57,668 bases of DNA from an uncultured Ignavibacteriales bacterium (GTDB lineage: Bacteria > Bacteroidota > Ignavibacteria > Ignavibacteriales > Ignavibacteriaceae): NCBI GenBank assembly GCA_903929035.1, contig CAIYTF010000074.1, forward strand, positions 1 to 57,668, written 5' to 3'. This document shows, piece by piece, positions 1 through 9,558 of the stretch (position 1 is its first letter; each line of letters starts with the position of its first letter). The position numbers and the translations under genes were made by a program. The notes beneath the pieces were generated by a model. The model saw only the letters and a program-made list of their open reading frames with translations. It did no database searches and was not told the DNA's origin.

Positions 1-1
1 C

Positions 2-432
2 GGTGTATATTTCCTTAGAACTTCAAGAGTCGATTTGTCGGAAACTGATATTTGGGATATTTACAATACATTAACACGGATTGAAGAAACATTTCGAACC
101 CTTAAAACCGACTTGAGCTTACGTCCTGTTTTTCATATTTCTGATGAACAATCCGATGCTCATATTCATCTTGGCATTGTAGCTTATAGATAGTCAATTC
201 CATTCGTTATCAGCTCAAAAAGCAAGATATTAATTTCAGCTGGGATACTATTACACGCATTATGAACACGCGAAAACTCATCGTTTCTACGGTTAAAGAT
301 AACAAGAATCAAATCCTGCTTATCAAGAGCTGCACCGTGCCTATTCCACGGGTATTAGAAATTTACCACGCCCTCAACTTTAAACAAGTCCCTTTCTCTA
401 TGAAAAAATATGTGTTACCCCAGCCTACATAG
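2..432 (+). pseudogene. Transposase C-terminal remnant (DDE, IS4/IS1634-like), frameshifted
   Basis: Reading from base 2 gives 63 codons of transposase-like protein (for example DIWDIYNTLTRIEETFRTLK, the region around the last acidic residue of a DDE transposase). This frame stops at TAG 191-193. The protein clearly continues in another frame from about 190 to the stop at 430-432, with VNSIRYQLKKQDINFSWDTI and then a basic tail, so one frameshift breaks the gene. The 5' part lies outside the window. The pattern YQLKK...INFSW followed by a short C-terminal tail resembles IS1634/IS4-family transposases by my recollection of the family. The family assignment is tentative, but that it is a decayed transposase is fairly secure. 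Confidence 0.6.
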
Positions 433-728
433 CGCATAGCCTATCTCTTTATCTAATCATAACTTATGATTTGAAACTTGCAAGTTGGGTTAAAGTTGCT
501 TTTGAAGAATTACACATTATGGGAAACATTAATTTTATCCCCATTTCTTAATTTCTTCGTTTTTGCGTAACGTGAGTTTTTAAGCATAAATGAAAACTGT
601 TCAAATGGATTGTTCTTCAACTCAACCCAATATATCTACAATCCAATTGTTTCGGATATAAAACCTACAATTCATTAAGTAATTTTGTAACGAAACAAAT
701 TTATAAAAATAACCAGGAATTATTCACG
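433..728. other. Intergenic leader between transposase remnant and lipoprotein gene
   Basis: AT-rich stretch with no convincing ORF. It probably contains the outer end of the decayed insertion sequence in its first part and the promoter of the downstream gene in its last part. A TAATTTTG at 680-687 matches the Bacteroidetes -7 consensus TAnnTTTG, but I see no properly spaced -33 TTTG, so this is only a candidate. An AGGAA at 714-718 lies about 10 bases before the ATG at 729. Confidence 0.4.
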
Positions 729-1997
729 ATGAAATCAAGAATCGATTTTGCGCGTTCACTATCATTTTTACTGGGCAGCCTATTCTTTCTGACAATAATT
801 TTAGATGGATGCAAAAAAGATGATAATGTAACTAACCCCAACGGTACATCAAACACCAATGTTGCATTGCAGGTTATTCCGCGTGAAGCGGCTTACAAAG
901 GGAGTTATCCGATCGTTAGCACAAGTCAGGTTGGATTTTGGGACGGCACCGGCAACAGTATTATTGCCCCCACACCCGCCGCGGCATTTTACGGACAAGA
1001 TGCTCAGTTTACACGTATATCTCCCGTTTACACCAAAAGCAGCGATGGACTTACTGTAAAGGATGAAGTTACCGGCTTAACGTGGCAGAAAACGTATGAA
1101 AAGGGTTTTTTCGGTGGAATGTATTACTGGGCAGCAACTCAAACCGTGGTTGACAATTTGAACAAACAAAACTACGGCGGCTACAACGATTGGCACGTGC
1201 CAACCATAAAAGAACTATACTCTTTATGGAATGGAAGTTCCGGCTGGCCATATATTAATACAAACTATTTTGACATTAAATATACAGATGAACAAGACCT
1301 TAGTCACGCTATATTCTGGAGCAGCGATAAATATACCGGAGTAATGGGCAATACAAGCGAAAATACGCCGGGCGCGGAACTTGCCTTTGGTGTGAATTTT
1401 GGCACCGGACATATTAAATCGTATAATATTAGTGCAGGACCAAAGCACTTTGTCAGGTGTGTACGCGGCAATCTTGCCTACGGTGTAAATTTATTTCAAA
1501 ACAACGGCAACGGAACAATTTCCGATCTGGCTACCAACTTGATGTGGCAACAAAGCGACAATGGCACGGGCATAGATTGGGAACACGCGCTGGCATACAC
1601 TCAAACACAGAATAAGGCAAATTTTCTTGGACATAATGATTGGCATTTGCCCAATTCAAAAGAACTTCAAAGCCTTGTTGACTACACCCGCTCTCCGTGT
1701 GCAACAAACTCAGCCAATGTAGGTCCTGCAATAAATACACTTTTCAGTTGTACCGGCATCACAAACGATGGCGGAAAAGCAGACTATCCCTATTATTGGA
1801 CGAGCACATCGGTTATTTCAAAAGCCAATGGTACATATTCCTACGCGTGGTATGTGGCTTTTGGGAGGGCAGAAGATGGAAATGGCGAAGACCTGCACGG
1901 TGCCGGCGCGGTGCGTTTTGACACTAAGATAATTGGAAGCGGCACCGGAGAGGAAAGGGTACTAAACTATGTACGCCTGGTAAGGACAATACAATGA
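729..1997 (+). CDS. Secreted lipoprotein with two DUF1566 (Lcl C-terminal) domains
   Basis: A 422-residue protein with a hydrophobic N-terminus and a lipobox ending at Cys28 (LDGC), so it is probably lipidated and surface or periplasmic. Two copies of the DUF1566/Lcl fold are visible. The first, about residues 115-245, has TGLTWQK, then NDWHVPTIKEL, then a Trp-Ser-Ser stretch and FVRCVR. The second, about residues 260-422, has NLMWQQ, NDWHLPNSKELQSL, YWTSTS and YVRLVR. The domain is common in secreted and adhesive proteins of unclear biochemical role. The stop overlaps the start of the next gene in ATGA (1994-1997), so the two are translationally coupled. The partner is a SusC-like receptor, so this lipoprotein sits where a SusD-type binding lipoprotein would usually be. 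A role in ligand capture is inference. Confidence 0.8.
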   Translation: MKSRIDFARSLSFLLGSLFFLTIILDGCKKDDNVTNPNGTSNTNVALQVIPREAAYKGSYPIVSTSQVGFWDGTGNSIIAPTPAAAFYGQDAQFTRISPVYTKSSDGLTVKDEVTGLTWQKTYEKGFFGGMYYWAATQTVVDNLNKQNYGGYNDWHVPTIKELYSLWNGSSGWPYINTNYFDIKYTDEQDLSHAIFWSSDKYTGVMGNTSENTPGAELAFGVNFGTGHIKSYNISAGPKHFVRCVRGNLAYGVNLFQNNGNGTISDLATNLMWQQSDNGTGIDWEHALAYTQTQNKANFLGHNDWHLPNSKELQSLVDYTRSPCATNSANVGPAINTLFSCTGITNDGGKADYPYYWTSTSVISKANGTYSYAWYVAFGRAEDGNGEDLHGAGAVRFDTKIIGSGTGEERVLNYVRLVRTIQ

Positions 1998-4360
1998 CTC
2001 TAAGAAATAATATTTTAAGTATGTTCCTGTTATTATCACTTTTATCTTTTGCTCAAACCAACAGGCAAAATATCAGAGGTAGTATTTTTGATAAACTTAC
2101 GCAAACGCCTATTCAGGGTGCTACAGTCCGGTTAATTGGAGGTGCCTATAAAAGCGGGACACGATCCGATGAAAACGGGAATTATGTGTTGTCTGGTGTT
2201 GCCCCTGAAAGATATGAGATTAAAGTATCCTGCGTTGGTTATAAAAATGCCGGTGTTGCCAATGTGGTTGTTACATCCGGTAAAGAAACCATAATGGATG
2301 TTGCTTTGGAAGAAAGTATATTGCAGATAAATGAAGTGGTTATTTCGGCTAACGCGAAAGACAAGACTCTAAACGACTTAGCCAGTATCAGTGCTCGTAC
2401 TTTTTCGATGGAAGAAGTTAACAGGTATGCAGGAGGCAGAAGCGATCCCGCTCGATTGGCCGCTAATTTTGCAGGCGTAAGTGCACCTGATGATTCAAGA
2501 AATGATATAGTCATCCGAGGCAATTCACCTGTTGGTGTTTTATGGCGGATTGATGGTATGAACGTAACAAACCCGAACCATTTTGCTTCTGTTGGAACAA
2601 CCGGTGGAGCCGTAAGTGCCTTAAACACGAATATGCTGAAGAGTTCTGATTTTTTTACATCTGCTTTTCCGGCGGAATATGGTAATGCGATCTCCGGTGT
2701 TTTTGATTTGGGCTTCCGAAATGGAAACTCAAAGAAAAGAGAGACAACAATCCAACTTGGAGTAATAACCGGTATGGAAGCGACTACTGAAGGACCAATT
2801 AACGAGGAGAATGGATCCTCATATTTAATTGGTTATAGATATACTCTCGCCGGAGTAGCGCAGGCAATGGGGATTGATATAGGAACAACTGCAACACCAT
2901 CATTTCAGGACCTTTCTTTCAAGCTAAACAGTGGAAATACAACTTATGGGAAATTTTCCTTGTTCGGAATTTTAGCTAAAAGCAATATTTCAATAACAAC
3001 AGATAAAACGAAAAGTTCGAATTCGATGTATGCACCCGGTGAGAATACCGAATTAACCAGTGATATTGGAATTCTCGGATTAACACACTTTAAACAAATC
3101 AGCAACGAATCTTTTTTGAGTTCCTCGATTGGAATAAACTATTCAAAAAATTATCAGTTGCAGGATTCTGCGGATAGTCAGGGTAATTCCGTAAAGAGCA
3201 GGGAGGAAGAAAAGGTCACAAAATTAGCTTATGAATTCATCACCAACTATAATATAAAAATCAATTCGAGACTGTTTATTAAATTAGGCATTCAGGATGA
3301 ACTGATGAATCTGAATCTGTATTACAGAACAAGAAGAGGTCTGCCGGAATGGAAACAAATCTGGGATTATGATAGTTATTCCAATTTAGCACAAGTATAT
3401 GTACATACTAAATATAACATCAGTGATAATCTTACTTTAAATACCGGCATACACGCGCAAAGATTTTTCCTTAATAAATCTTTCTCGGTAGAACCCCGTT
3501 TCGGGCTAAAATACGAAATGAATAATACCGGTAGTTTGAACATAGGATATGGCTTGCACTCTCAAATGCAGCCAATAAACGTATATTTCTTACAAACTCA
3601 AAATCAGGACGGCTCGTATAGTTACAACAACAAAAATCTGGATTTTACTAAGAGTCATCATTTCGTTTTAGGATATGATTTACAGCCATTTACCGACTGG
3701 CGGGTGAAGGCAGAAGTATATTATCAGTATTTATTCAATGTACCGGTAAATACTTTTTCAAGTAGTTATTCTATGCTTAATACCGGAGCAAGTTTCAAAA
3801 CCGATTTGGAAGACCATCTCGCCAACAGTGGTACCGGCAAAAATTATGGGGCAGAATTAACTATTGAGAAATTCTTCAGCGACGGGTATTATGGTTTATT
3901 TACCTCCTCGCTTTACGATTCGAAATACACAGCAAGCGATGGTATAGAACGAAACACAGCATTCAACGGCAAATATGTATATAACATTTTGGGCGGGAAA
4001 GAATGGAAGGTTGGAAGCGATGACCACAATATAATTGCCGTTGATCTAAAAATAACGAACGCGGGAGGACGGTACTATACGCCTGTTGATTTAGAAGCAT
4101 CGCGGATGACAAACCAAGAGCAACGTCAAGGTGATGCTTATGCCTATTCAAGTCGGTATTCCAATTATTTCAGAATGGATTTGAAGGTCGGCTACACGTT
4201 CAACAGCAGCACGATGCAATTATCTCACTCATTTTCGTTAGATTTGCAAAATGTGACGAACAATAAAAATGTATTTTCACAAAGTTATGATCACGGAAAC
4301 ATTAAAACGACCTATCAACTGGGTTTTTTCCCGAATTTTACATATAAATTGCAATTTTAG
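1994..4360 (+). CDS. TonB-dependent outer-membrane receptor (SusC-like, with carboxypeptidase-like domain)
   Basis: A 788-residue outer-membrane receptor. After a signal peptide ending near SFAQ there is a carboxypeptidase regulatory-like beta-sandwich at about residues 26-115 (GSIFDKLTQTPIQGATVRLI, then RSDENGNYVLSGVAPERYEI). A plug domain follows at about 120-245 (DIVIRGNSPVGVLWRIDGM and EYGNAISGVFDLGFRNGN), and a beta-barrel to the C-terminal LQF, the aromatic-ended last strand expected of outer-membrane barrels. It would import a substrate using TonB/ExbBD energy; the substrate cannot be told from sequence. It starts inside the lipoprotein gene (ATGA overlap) and is followed by a kinase/regulator pair that may control the cluster. 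Confidence 0.88.
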   Translation: MTLRNNILSMFLLLSLLSFAQTNRQNIRGSIFDKLTQTPIQGATVRLIGGAYKSGTRSDENGNYVLSGVAPERYEIKVSCVGYKNAGVANVVVTSGKETIMDVALEESILQINEVVISANAKDKTLNDLASISARTFSMEEVNRYAGGRSDPARLAANFAGVSAPDDSRNDIVIRGNSPVGVLWRIDGMNVTNPNHFASVGTTGGAVSALNTNMLKSSDFFTSAFPAEYGNAISGVFDLGFRNGNSKKRETTIQLGVITGMEATTEGPINEENGSSYLIGYRYTLAGVAQAMGIDIGTTATPSFQDLSFKLNSGNTTYGKFSLFGILAKSNISITTDKTKSSNSMYAPGENTELTSDIGILGLTHFKQISNESFLSSSIGINYSKNYQLQDSADSQGNSVKSREEEKVTKLAYEFITNYNIKINSRLFIKLGIQDELMNLNLYYRTRRGLPEWKQIWDYDSYSNLAQVYVHTKYNISDNLTLNTGIHAQRFFLNKSFSVEPRFGLKYEMNNTGSLNIGYGLHSQMQPINVYFLQTQNQDGSYSYNNKNLDFTKSHHFVLGYDLQPFTDWRVKAEVYYQYLFNVPVNTFSSSYSMLNTGASFKTDLEDHLANSGTGKNYGAELTIEKFFSDGYYGLFTSSLYDSKYTASDGIERNTAFNGKYVYNILGGKEWKVGSDDHNIIAVDLKITNAGGRYYTPVDLEASRMTNQEQRQGDAYAYSSRYSNYFRMDLKVGYTFNSSTMQLSHSFSLDLQNVTNNKNVFSQSYDHGNIKTTYQLGFFPNFTYKLQF

Positions 4361-4379
4361 GTATTCTGTGCATATTATT

Positions 4380-5375
4380 ATGAGTAGATTATTAAAAAAG
4401 ACAGGGCTTTCAATTCTGGCTGCTGCTCTGATAAAACTGTTGTTTTTCAGATTTGATGAGTTTCTTAATGTCGATTTAATTTTTATTACTGTTATCCTGG
4501 CAATTCTGTGGGAAGGCAATCTTTGGATTGACACACAATTGAACAGGAGATATAGCTGGTTGACCAACCCTAAAAAAAGGATACTTTATCAAATCATTGC
4601 CTGCACGATTTATACTGCCAATACCCTGTTCTTTGCAATGTACCTTATTCATCAGGTAAAATTCGGGGATGGCGAACTAATCAACCCTAAAATGAGGGAA
4701 ATATTTATTCCTTCTCTATTTTTAGCATTTGCTGTTTTGGCTGCGACTATCGGTATCCAATTTTTTAGGTACTGGAAACAAAGCCTCATCGATGTGGAAA
4801 AGTATAAAACTGAAAGTGCTGTTGCTCAGCTGCAAAATCTCAAAAATCAACTCAACCCTCATTTTCTGTTCAATAATCTTAGCGTTCTTTCTTCGTTGGT
4901 TTACAAGAGTCAGGACAAGGCGGTTGAGTTTATTACTGAACTTTCCAAAGTATATCGCTATATTTTGGACAACAAGAATTCCGAGGTTGTTCCACTGCGT
5001 GATGAAATAAGTTTTATTAACCATTATATTTACTTATTGAAAATACGGTTTGATGATAGTTTAATATTTACGCTAAAGATCGATGAAAATAAAAATGATT
5101 TTTATCTGCCTCCGATGTGTTTACAGATGTTTGTGGAAAACACGATTCAACACAATGAAGCTTCCATAGTAAACCCATTACGGGTGTCGATATATACATA
5201 CGCGGACACTCTTGTAATAGAAAACACGGTGCTCCCACGAAGTGACGTGATGGAAAGTTCCAAAACAGGAATACAGAACATTGAATCGCGGTATTCGTAC
5301 TTCACGGATAAAAAAGTTGAAATAATTAATAATGGCAAAAACTTTAAAGTAGCTTTGCCTTTAGGGATAAATTAG
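4380..5375 (+). CDS. LytS/YehU-type sensor histidine kinase
   Basis: Membrane sensor kinase of the LytS family. With the start at ATG 4380 the protein is 331 residues. Starting further upstream at 4269 would overlap the receptor gene by more than 90 bases and add a non-matching N-terminus. Three or four hydrophobic segments occupy about residues 8-130 and lack a recognisable extracellular sensor domain. The His_kinase core follows, with the phospho-acceptor His161 in NQLNPHFLFNN, and a divergent ATPase domain with FVENTIQHNEAS. The partner response regulator lies about 110 bases downstream. Adjacency to the receptor operon suggests sensing linked to nutrient uptake, which is inference. Confidence 0.87.
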   Translation: MSRLLKKTGLSILAAALIKLLFFRFDEFLNVDLIFITVILAILWEGNLWIDTQLNRRYSWLTNPKKRILYQIIACTIYTANTLFFAMYLIHQVKFGDGELINPKMREIFIPSLFLAFAVLAATIGIQFFRYWKQSLIDVEKYKTESAVAQLQNLKNQLNPHFLFNNLSVLSSLVYKSQDKAVEFITELSKVYRYILDNKNSEVVPLRDEISFINHYIYLLKIRFDDSLIFTLKIDENKNDFYLPPMCLQMFVENTIQHNEASIVNPLRVSIYTYADTLVIENTVLPRSDVMESSKTGIQNIESRYSYFTDKKVEIINNGKNFKVALPLGIN

Positions 5376-5484
5376 AAATAACATAACAGATAAGGTCTGT
5401 TTGTGTTCTATTTGGATTCCAATTCGAACAATAAGCAGGATAATGTTATAACTTATTATTAATTCATTCCTTAATTGGTATAAA

Positions 5485-6240
5485 ATGAAAGTAATTATTG
5501 TAGAAGATGAAAAACTCTCGGCAGAACACCTAACTATGCTGCTGCAAAAAATAGATAATAACATTGAAGTTGTTCAATATCTCGATACTGTAAAAGCTGC
5601 AATTAATGCTTTTAGCAAAGGGTTGAAAGCGGATTTGTTGTTTCTTGATATTCATTTAGCGGATGGGAATAGTTTTGAAATTTTCTCGGGAATTAAAATA
5701 GATATCCCTATAATATTTACCACCGCATACGATAACTATGCTATTCAGGCATTTAAACAAAATAGTATAGATTACTTATTAAAACCCATATCTTTGAATG
5801 ATTTACAATTTGCATTTGATAAATTCAAAAAACAAAAGCAGGTTTTGGATGCAAATTTACTCGAAAATATAACTCAAGCATATAAGAAAATAAACAACCA
5901 TTATAAAAGCAGATTTTTAGTAAAAATGGGACAAAGCATTCATACTATTCAAACCGAAGATGTACATTTTTTTGAAACAAAAAATAGTTTGACCTTTTTG
6001 GTAACTACAAAAGGAAATAAGTATCCCATTGATTATACATTAGACCAACTTGAAGCAACACTTGACCCAAAAGTATTTTATCGAATCAATAGAAAAATAA
6101 TAATAAGTATTCATTCTATTGAAAAAGTAGAGGCCTATTTCAACAGCCGCTTAACGATAAAGTCTAAAATGTTGGAGGACGATGCTCGGATAGTAAGCAG
6201 AGAACGGGTGAGTGATTTTAAGAAGTGGCTGGATAATTAG
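5485..6240 (+). CDS. LytTR-family response regulator
   Basis: A 251-residue regulator. The receiver domain (about 1-115) has the acidic pair VEDE, phospho-acceptor Asp55 in LLFLDIHL, the TTAYD switch and KPIS lysine. A LytTR DNA-binding domain follows (about 145-250), with FLVKMGQSIHTI, FYRINRKIIIS and a C-terminal RVSDFKKWLDN. It should be phosphorylated by the kinase encoded just upstream and bind direct-repeat operators. Its TAG stop (6238-6240) overlaps the first bases of a transposable-element inverted repeat beginning at 6239, so the element lies exactly at the 3' end. The protein nevertheless has a normal-looking C-terminus. Confidence 0.9.
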   Translation: MKVIIVEDEKLSAEHLTMLLQKIDNNIEVVQYLDTVKAAINAFSKGLKADLLFLDIHLADGNSFEIFSGIKIDIPIIFTTAYDNYAIQAFKQNSIDYLLKPISLNDLQFAFDKFKKQKQVLDANLLENITQAYKKINNHYKSRFLVKMGQSIHTIQTEDVHFFETKNSLTFLVTTKGNKYPIDYTLDQLEATLDPKVFYRINRKIIISIHSIEKVEAYFNSRLTIKSKMLEDDARIVSRERVSDFKKWLDN

Positions 6241-6485
6241 GGTTTCCTGAAAAAGTCAGGATAGCGATATAGTACAATAATAACGCGGTTCAAATGGAGC
6301 TATATAATTTATAGGTGCACGCTTTTTGACCATAAACCGCATTTTCCCGTGTACTTGCTAAAAAGCAATTAAATCGAAAGCGATGCGAATCAATGACCTA
6401 AATCAAGCGGAATTTGAAGTTTAAACTCGTTTAGCTATCAAAATGCTCTTTCTTCGGCCTTTTTATGGAGCAAATCTATACTTTA
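6239..6485 (+). mobile_element. Truncated copy of a small inverted-repeat element (copy 1)
   Basis: This stretch begins with AGGGTTTCCTGAAAAAGTCA and matches, in reverse orientation, the complete 338-bp element at 52235-52572. Shared landmarks include the GGTGCACGCTTTTTGA and GCTATCAAAATGCTCTTTC segments. Similarity fades at about 6485, so the distal part and the second terminal inverted repeat are missing. No transposase gene is present. The first bases of the element form part of the stop codon of the preceding regulator gene. Confidence 0.75.
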
Positions 6486-6497
6486 CTATCTATAACC

Positions 6498-7343
6498 CTA
6501 TTGGAATGTGAGTTCAACTTTATTTGAAGTATAAAGCTGCTTAATGTATCCTGCCAAAAAATCTTTTTTCTTGCCGTCAATTATTCTTGCCTCAATTGTT
6601 GAGGAAACAGCCTCTATCGGGGCAATATCACCCTCGTGTAACGCGGCAATTATATGCACTACCCAGAATGTCCGCGTATCATCGCTAAAGACAAGAGAGA
6701 TTTCATCGCGTGACATAACCGAGAGTAATCTTGCCTGCATCGCGGAGTTAGTCTGATAGTTATAGCGGAAAATATTACGATTGATTCGGGTTACATCCGT
6801 GCTAAGCGAAAATTCATCTGCTGCTTTTTGCCAGCCGCTTTGCTGGGCAAGCACCCTGAATTTTTCCGCGGTGCTTTCGGAAGAAAAATAAACCGCGTCA
6901 TAAATGAAGCCTTCTTCCCGCAGCACGAAACTTGTTCTATGATTGTTATAATATGTAGTGACCTCCTCGGGGAGACAGGTAAATATTTTTTCTTTGAACA
7001 ATTTAGCATAGAGGAATGAAGCGGCAAGTTCCCGTCTGTTTTGCTCTGCAAGTGCCGAAAATTTTTCATCTTTTAGAATTCCCTGTTTTTCAGCCTCTGC
7101 AAAAAGGAGCTGTCCGCGTGTCCAATTTTGAGCAAATTCAATTTGGGATTGTTGTGTCAAATGAGCGGAATCAACACTTTGCCGGAAAGTTTCTTCAGTA
7201 AGATAATTATCATTCACCCTGGCGATATATCCAATTGGTGTTTTAGTTCTGCCGCAAGAAGCAAGAATTGCTAACGCGGCAGAAATAAAACAAAAAACAA
7301 AAAAAGATTTAAGACTATTTTTTAAAGGCTTTTGCCAAAACAT
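6498..7343 (-). CDS. Lipoprotein with SurA/parvulin-like fold, probable periplasmic chaperone
   Basis: A 281-residue lipoprotein with signal peptide and lipobox at Cys30 (AILASC). The sequence after it (GYIARVNDNYLTEETFRQSV) resembles the N-terminal domain of SurA/PrsA-type folding factors, with helical TPR-like segments and a degenerate parvulin-like C-terminal part (about 150-245). Its start lies inside the 3' end of the upstream gene for a larger double-parvulin protein (29-base overlap), so the two are co-transcribed and probably both assist folding of exported or outer-membrane proteins. The rotamase signature is weak, so this may be a chaperone without isomerase activity. Confidence 0.65.
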   Translation of the reverse strand: MFWQKPLKNSLKSFFVFCFISAALAILASCGRTKTPIGYIARVNDNYLTEETFRQSVDSAHLTQQSQIEFAQNWTRGQLLFAEAEKQGILKDEKFSALAEQNRRELAASFLYAKLFKEKIFTCLPEEVTTYYNNHRTSFVLREEGFIYDAVYFSSESTAEKFRVLAQQSGWQKAADEFSLSTDVTRINRNIFRYNYQTNSAMQARLLSVMSRDEISLVFSDDTRTFWVVHIIAALHEGDIAPIEAVSSTIEARIIDGKKKDFLAGYIKQLYTSNKVELTFQ

Positions 7344-9300
7344 CGGTATGAGTGACCGGTTTATATCTTTCCGACAAAGTCTTTATGTATTCACTCTCTA
7401 ACCGCTTGCTTTCATCTTCCTGAAAAGCACTCGAAACTTCGGCTTTGCATTCTTCAAAAGTCTTCACGCGGGCTGATTCTTTTCTAACCAATTGATAAAG
7501 CGAGAATCCGCCGGAATTTGGAACAACCGGAGAAACATCACCCGGTTTATTTAACTTTGCCGCTTGGCGGGTATTGTCATTTGCATTAACATCTTGTAAC
7601 TCATACCGCCCCGATTTTTCTTTTAATCCGGCACGCTCGGTGTATTGAGCAGCAACTGAATCAAATGCAGCACCGGAATTAAGTTTTTCTTGGCATATTT
7701 TCAGAAGCGAATCGGCGCGAACAAAAATCTCCCTAAACTCTACTCTATCTGGCCACTTGAAGTTGTTTTTATTCTTCGTGTAATAACTTTCTAATTTGAC
7801 GCTGTCAACAGCTAATTTATTCCAAACAGTTTCTTCCTGCAGCTTGAATATATAGATGCCATTTTTATAGTCATCCATAAGCGAGGCAAATTCTGCATTT
7901 GATTTGTCTAAATTCATTGCTTCAAATTCAAGTGAAATGTCACCGGAATGTTTCTTGATAATTCCCGCGAGCATTTTTTGGTCAATCAGGCGTGAAGCAA
8001 ATTCATTTTGTGATAATGCATAAGCCAAAAGTGTATCCACCCGGTAAGAGGAACCGCCCATTGAGTACAGCACTTTGGGACCTATTTCCGCTAACCGGTC
8101 AGACTTTAGGAAATCGGCAGTTAAATGTAGAGTATCAAATTTGCGCGCTGTTTCATCAAACACTTTTTGATCGGCGATATATCCGTATTTTTTTCGCAGT
8201 CCAATGGTCAGTGTATCATAGTCCGCCTGATAGCGGTATTGCTTATAATTATTTTTGATTGCTTCTTTATCCTCATCAAATGAAAGGAATGGTTTTCTTT
8301 CAATCAATTTAATAACGTGATAGCCGTATTGTGTTTTGACAGGTTTTGAAATTTCACCCGGATTTAAGTTAAAGGCTGCCTCATCAAACTCTTTCACCAT
8401 CATACGCCGCGCGAAAAATTTCAAATCTCCGCCATCTTCTTTTGTGCCTTGGTCTTTTGAATAGAGTTTTGCAGCAGCTGCAAAATCTTTATGTCCGCTT
8501 GTAACCATATTATACACGGAATCTGCACGTAAGCGTGCTGCTGCTGAATCATTTTCGCCCTTTTCATCGAGGAAATCAATCAGGATATGCGCCGCGTGAA
8601 CTTCAGGAATACGTTCGCGCTTTTCAGTAACTTTCAATATATGATAGCCGTAACGGGTATGAATAACACCCGGGTTGACTTGTCCAACCGGAGTATTAAA
8701 ATATGCCTCTTCAAATTCCGGAATAAAAGTACCCGGAGTAAAATAATAAATATCCCCGTTGTTTGGCTTTGAGAAATTATCCCGCGTGTAGAGCTGCACC
8801 ATTTCTGCAAATGAGCGTTTGCCTGATTTAATCGAATCAAGGATAGCCTGTGCTTTTTCGCGGGCAGCTTCCTCGCCGGTAGAATCCGGACGAATCATAA
8901 TGTGGCTGAGGCGCATTTCATAGTGCCGCATATCCCACAAACGCCTCAAGTTAATATCGACTAACTGCTTTTCTAAGATATAGGTAACTCCCACTTTTTT
9001 TCTATAGTCGATTAATTCATTATTCATATCCGCGTTGTTATCAAATCCGCGAAACTGTGCATCGGCAAGTTTCATCTTGAATTTGAGATACAAGTCCAGA
9101 AAGTTCTCGTACTGTTTGGACGAGTCGCCGCCCTGTTTGTTTTGAGAACTGTTTTTCGTGTAGGCTTTCTCAAATTCCGACAAAGAAATTTGAGAAGTAC
9201 CAAATTCGGCAACATTTTTGTTGTCTTGGAACAGGGAACAGCCCTGCAAGAGCATCAAAGAGATGCCGAATATCGCAGAAAATAACGCGATTCGTTTCAT
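7315..9300 (-). CDS. Peptidyl-prolyl isomerase lipoprotein with two parvulin (PpiC) domains
   Basis: A 661-residue periplasmic foldase. A lipobox ends at Cys21 (LLQGC). An N-terminal SurA-like helical domain is followed by two PpiC/rotamase domains at about 130-232 (LSHIMIRPDS...RSFAEMVQLYTRD...GYHILKVTEKRERIPEV) and about 235-340 (VHAAHILIDF...DFAAAAKLYSKDQ...GYHVIKLIERK). A third, more diverged region near 515-615 has EFREIFVRADS, suggesting another rotamase-like unit. It is the first gene of a two-gene minus-strand operon with 6498-7343. Such proteins assist outer-membrane protein maturation, and a tandem arrangement like this is common in Bacteroidetes. Confidence 0.87.
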   Translation of the reverse strand: MKRIALFSAIFGISLMLLQGCSLFQDNKNVAEFGTSQISLSEFEKAYTKNSSQNKQGGDSSKQYENFLDLYLKFKMKLADAQFRGFDNNADMNNELIDYRKKVGVTYILEKQLVDINLRRLWDMRHYEMRLSHIMIRPDSTGEEAAREKAQAILDSIKSGKRSFAEMVQLYTRDNFSKPNNGDIYYFTPGTFIPEFEEAYFNTPVGQVNPGVIHTRYGYHILKVTEKRERIPEVHAAHILIDFLDEKGENDSAAARLRADSVYNMVTSGHKDFAAAAKLYSKDQGTKEDGGDLKFFARRMMVKEFDEAAFNLNPGEISKPVKTQYGYHVIKLIERKPFLSFDEDKEAIKNNYKQYRYQADYDTLTIGLRKKYGYIADQKVFDETARKFDTLHLTADFLKSDRLAEIGPKVLYSMGGSSYRVDTLLAYALSQNEFASRLIDQKMLAGIIKKHSGDISLEFEAMNLDKSNAEFASLMDDYKNGIYIFKLQEETVWNKLAVDSVKLESYYTKNKNNFKWPDRVEFREIFVRADSLLKICQEKLNSGAAFDSVAAQYTERAGLKEKSGRYELQDVNANDNTRQAAKLNKPGDVSPVVPNSGGFSLYQLVRKESARVKTFEECKAEVSSAFQEDESKRLESEYIKTLSERYKPVTHTDVLAKAFKK

Positions 9301-9522
9301 AAAAGATATAACTCCGCTTTGTTTGTTTATTAATTTTCTATTCTATATGAATAGATTAAATTAGTAGCATTTTTATGTATAAAAAATTCCTCGTTAAAAA
9401 TTGAATCTGAAAGTGCAGTAAAAAATTATTTTAATCTTAATAATAACAGTAAATAAGCATAAAATCAAGGTGAGAATTTACTAATTTTTTTAACGCGGAT
9501 ACAGGGTATGATGATTTTTATC

Positions 9523-9543
9523 GCGGAAGTTTTCCGCTTTTTA
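9523..9543. terminator. Short hairpin downstream of the antiporter gene
   Basis: GCGGAA (9523-9528) pairs with TTCCGC (9532-9537) around a three-base loop, about 20 bases beyond the stop of the minus-strand antiporter gene. The T-run (9538-9543) is on the plus-strand side, which is the wrong side for a classical terminator of that gene, so its role is uncertain. Confidence 0.3.
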
Positions 9544-9558
9544 TGGGGAAAAATTTCA

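Noticed and set aside
4269-4379. Longer start for the LytS-type kinase
   Set aside because: It would overlap the receptor gene by 92 bases and add a segment without family similarity; ATG 4380 fits the usual N-terminus.
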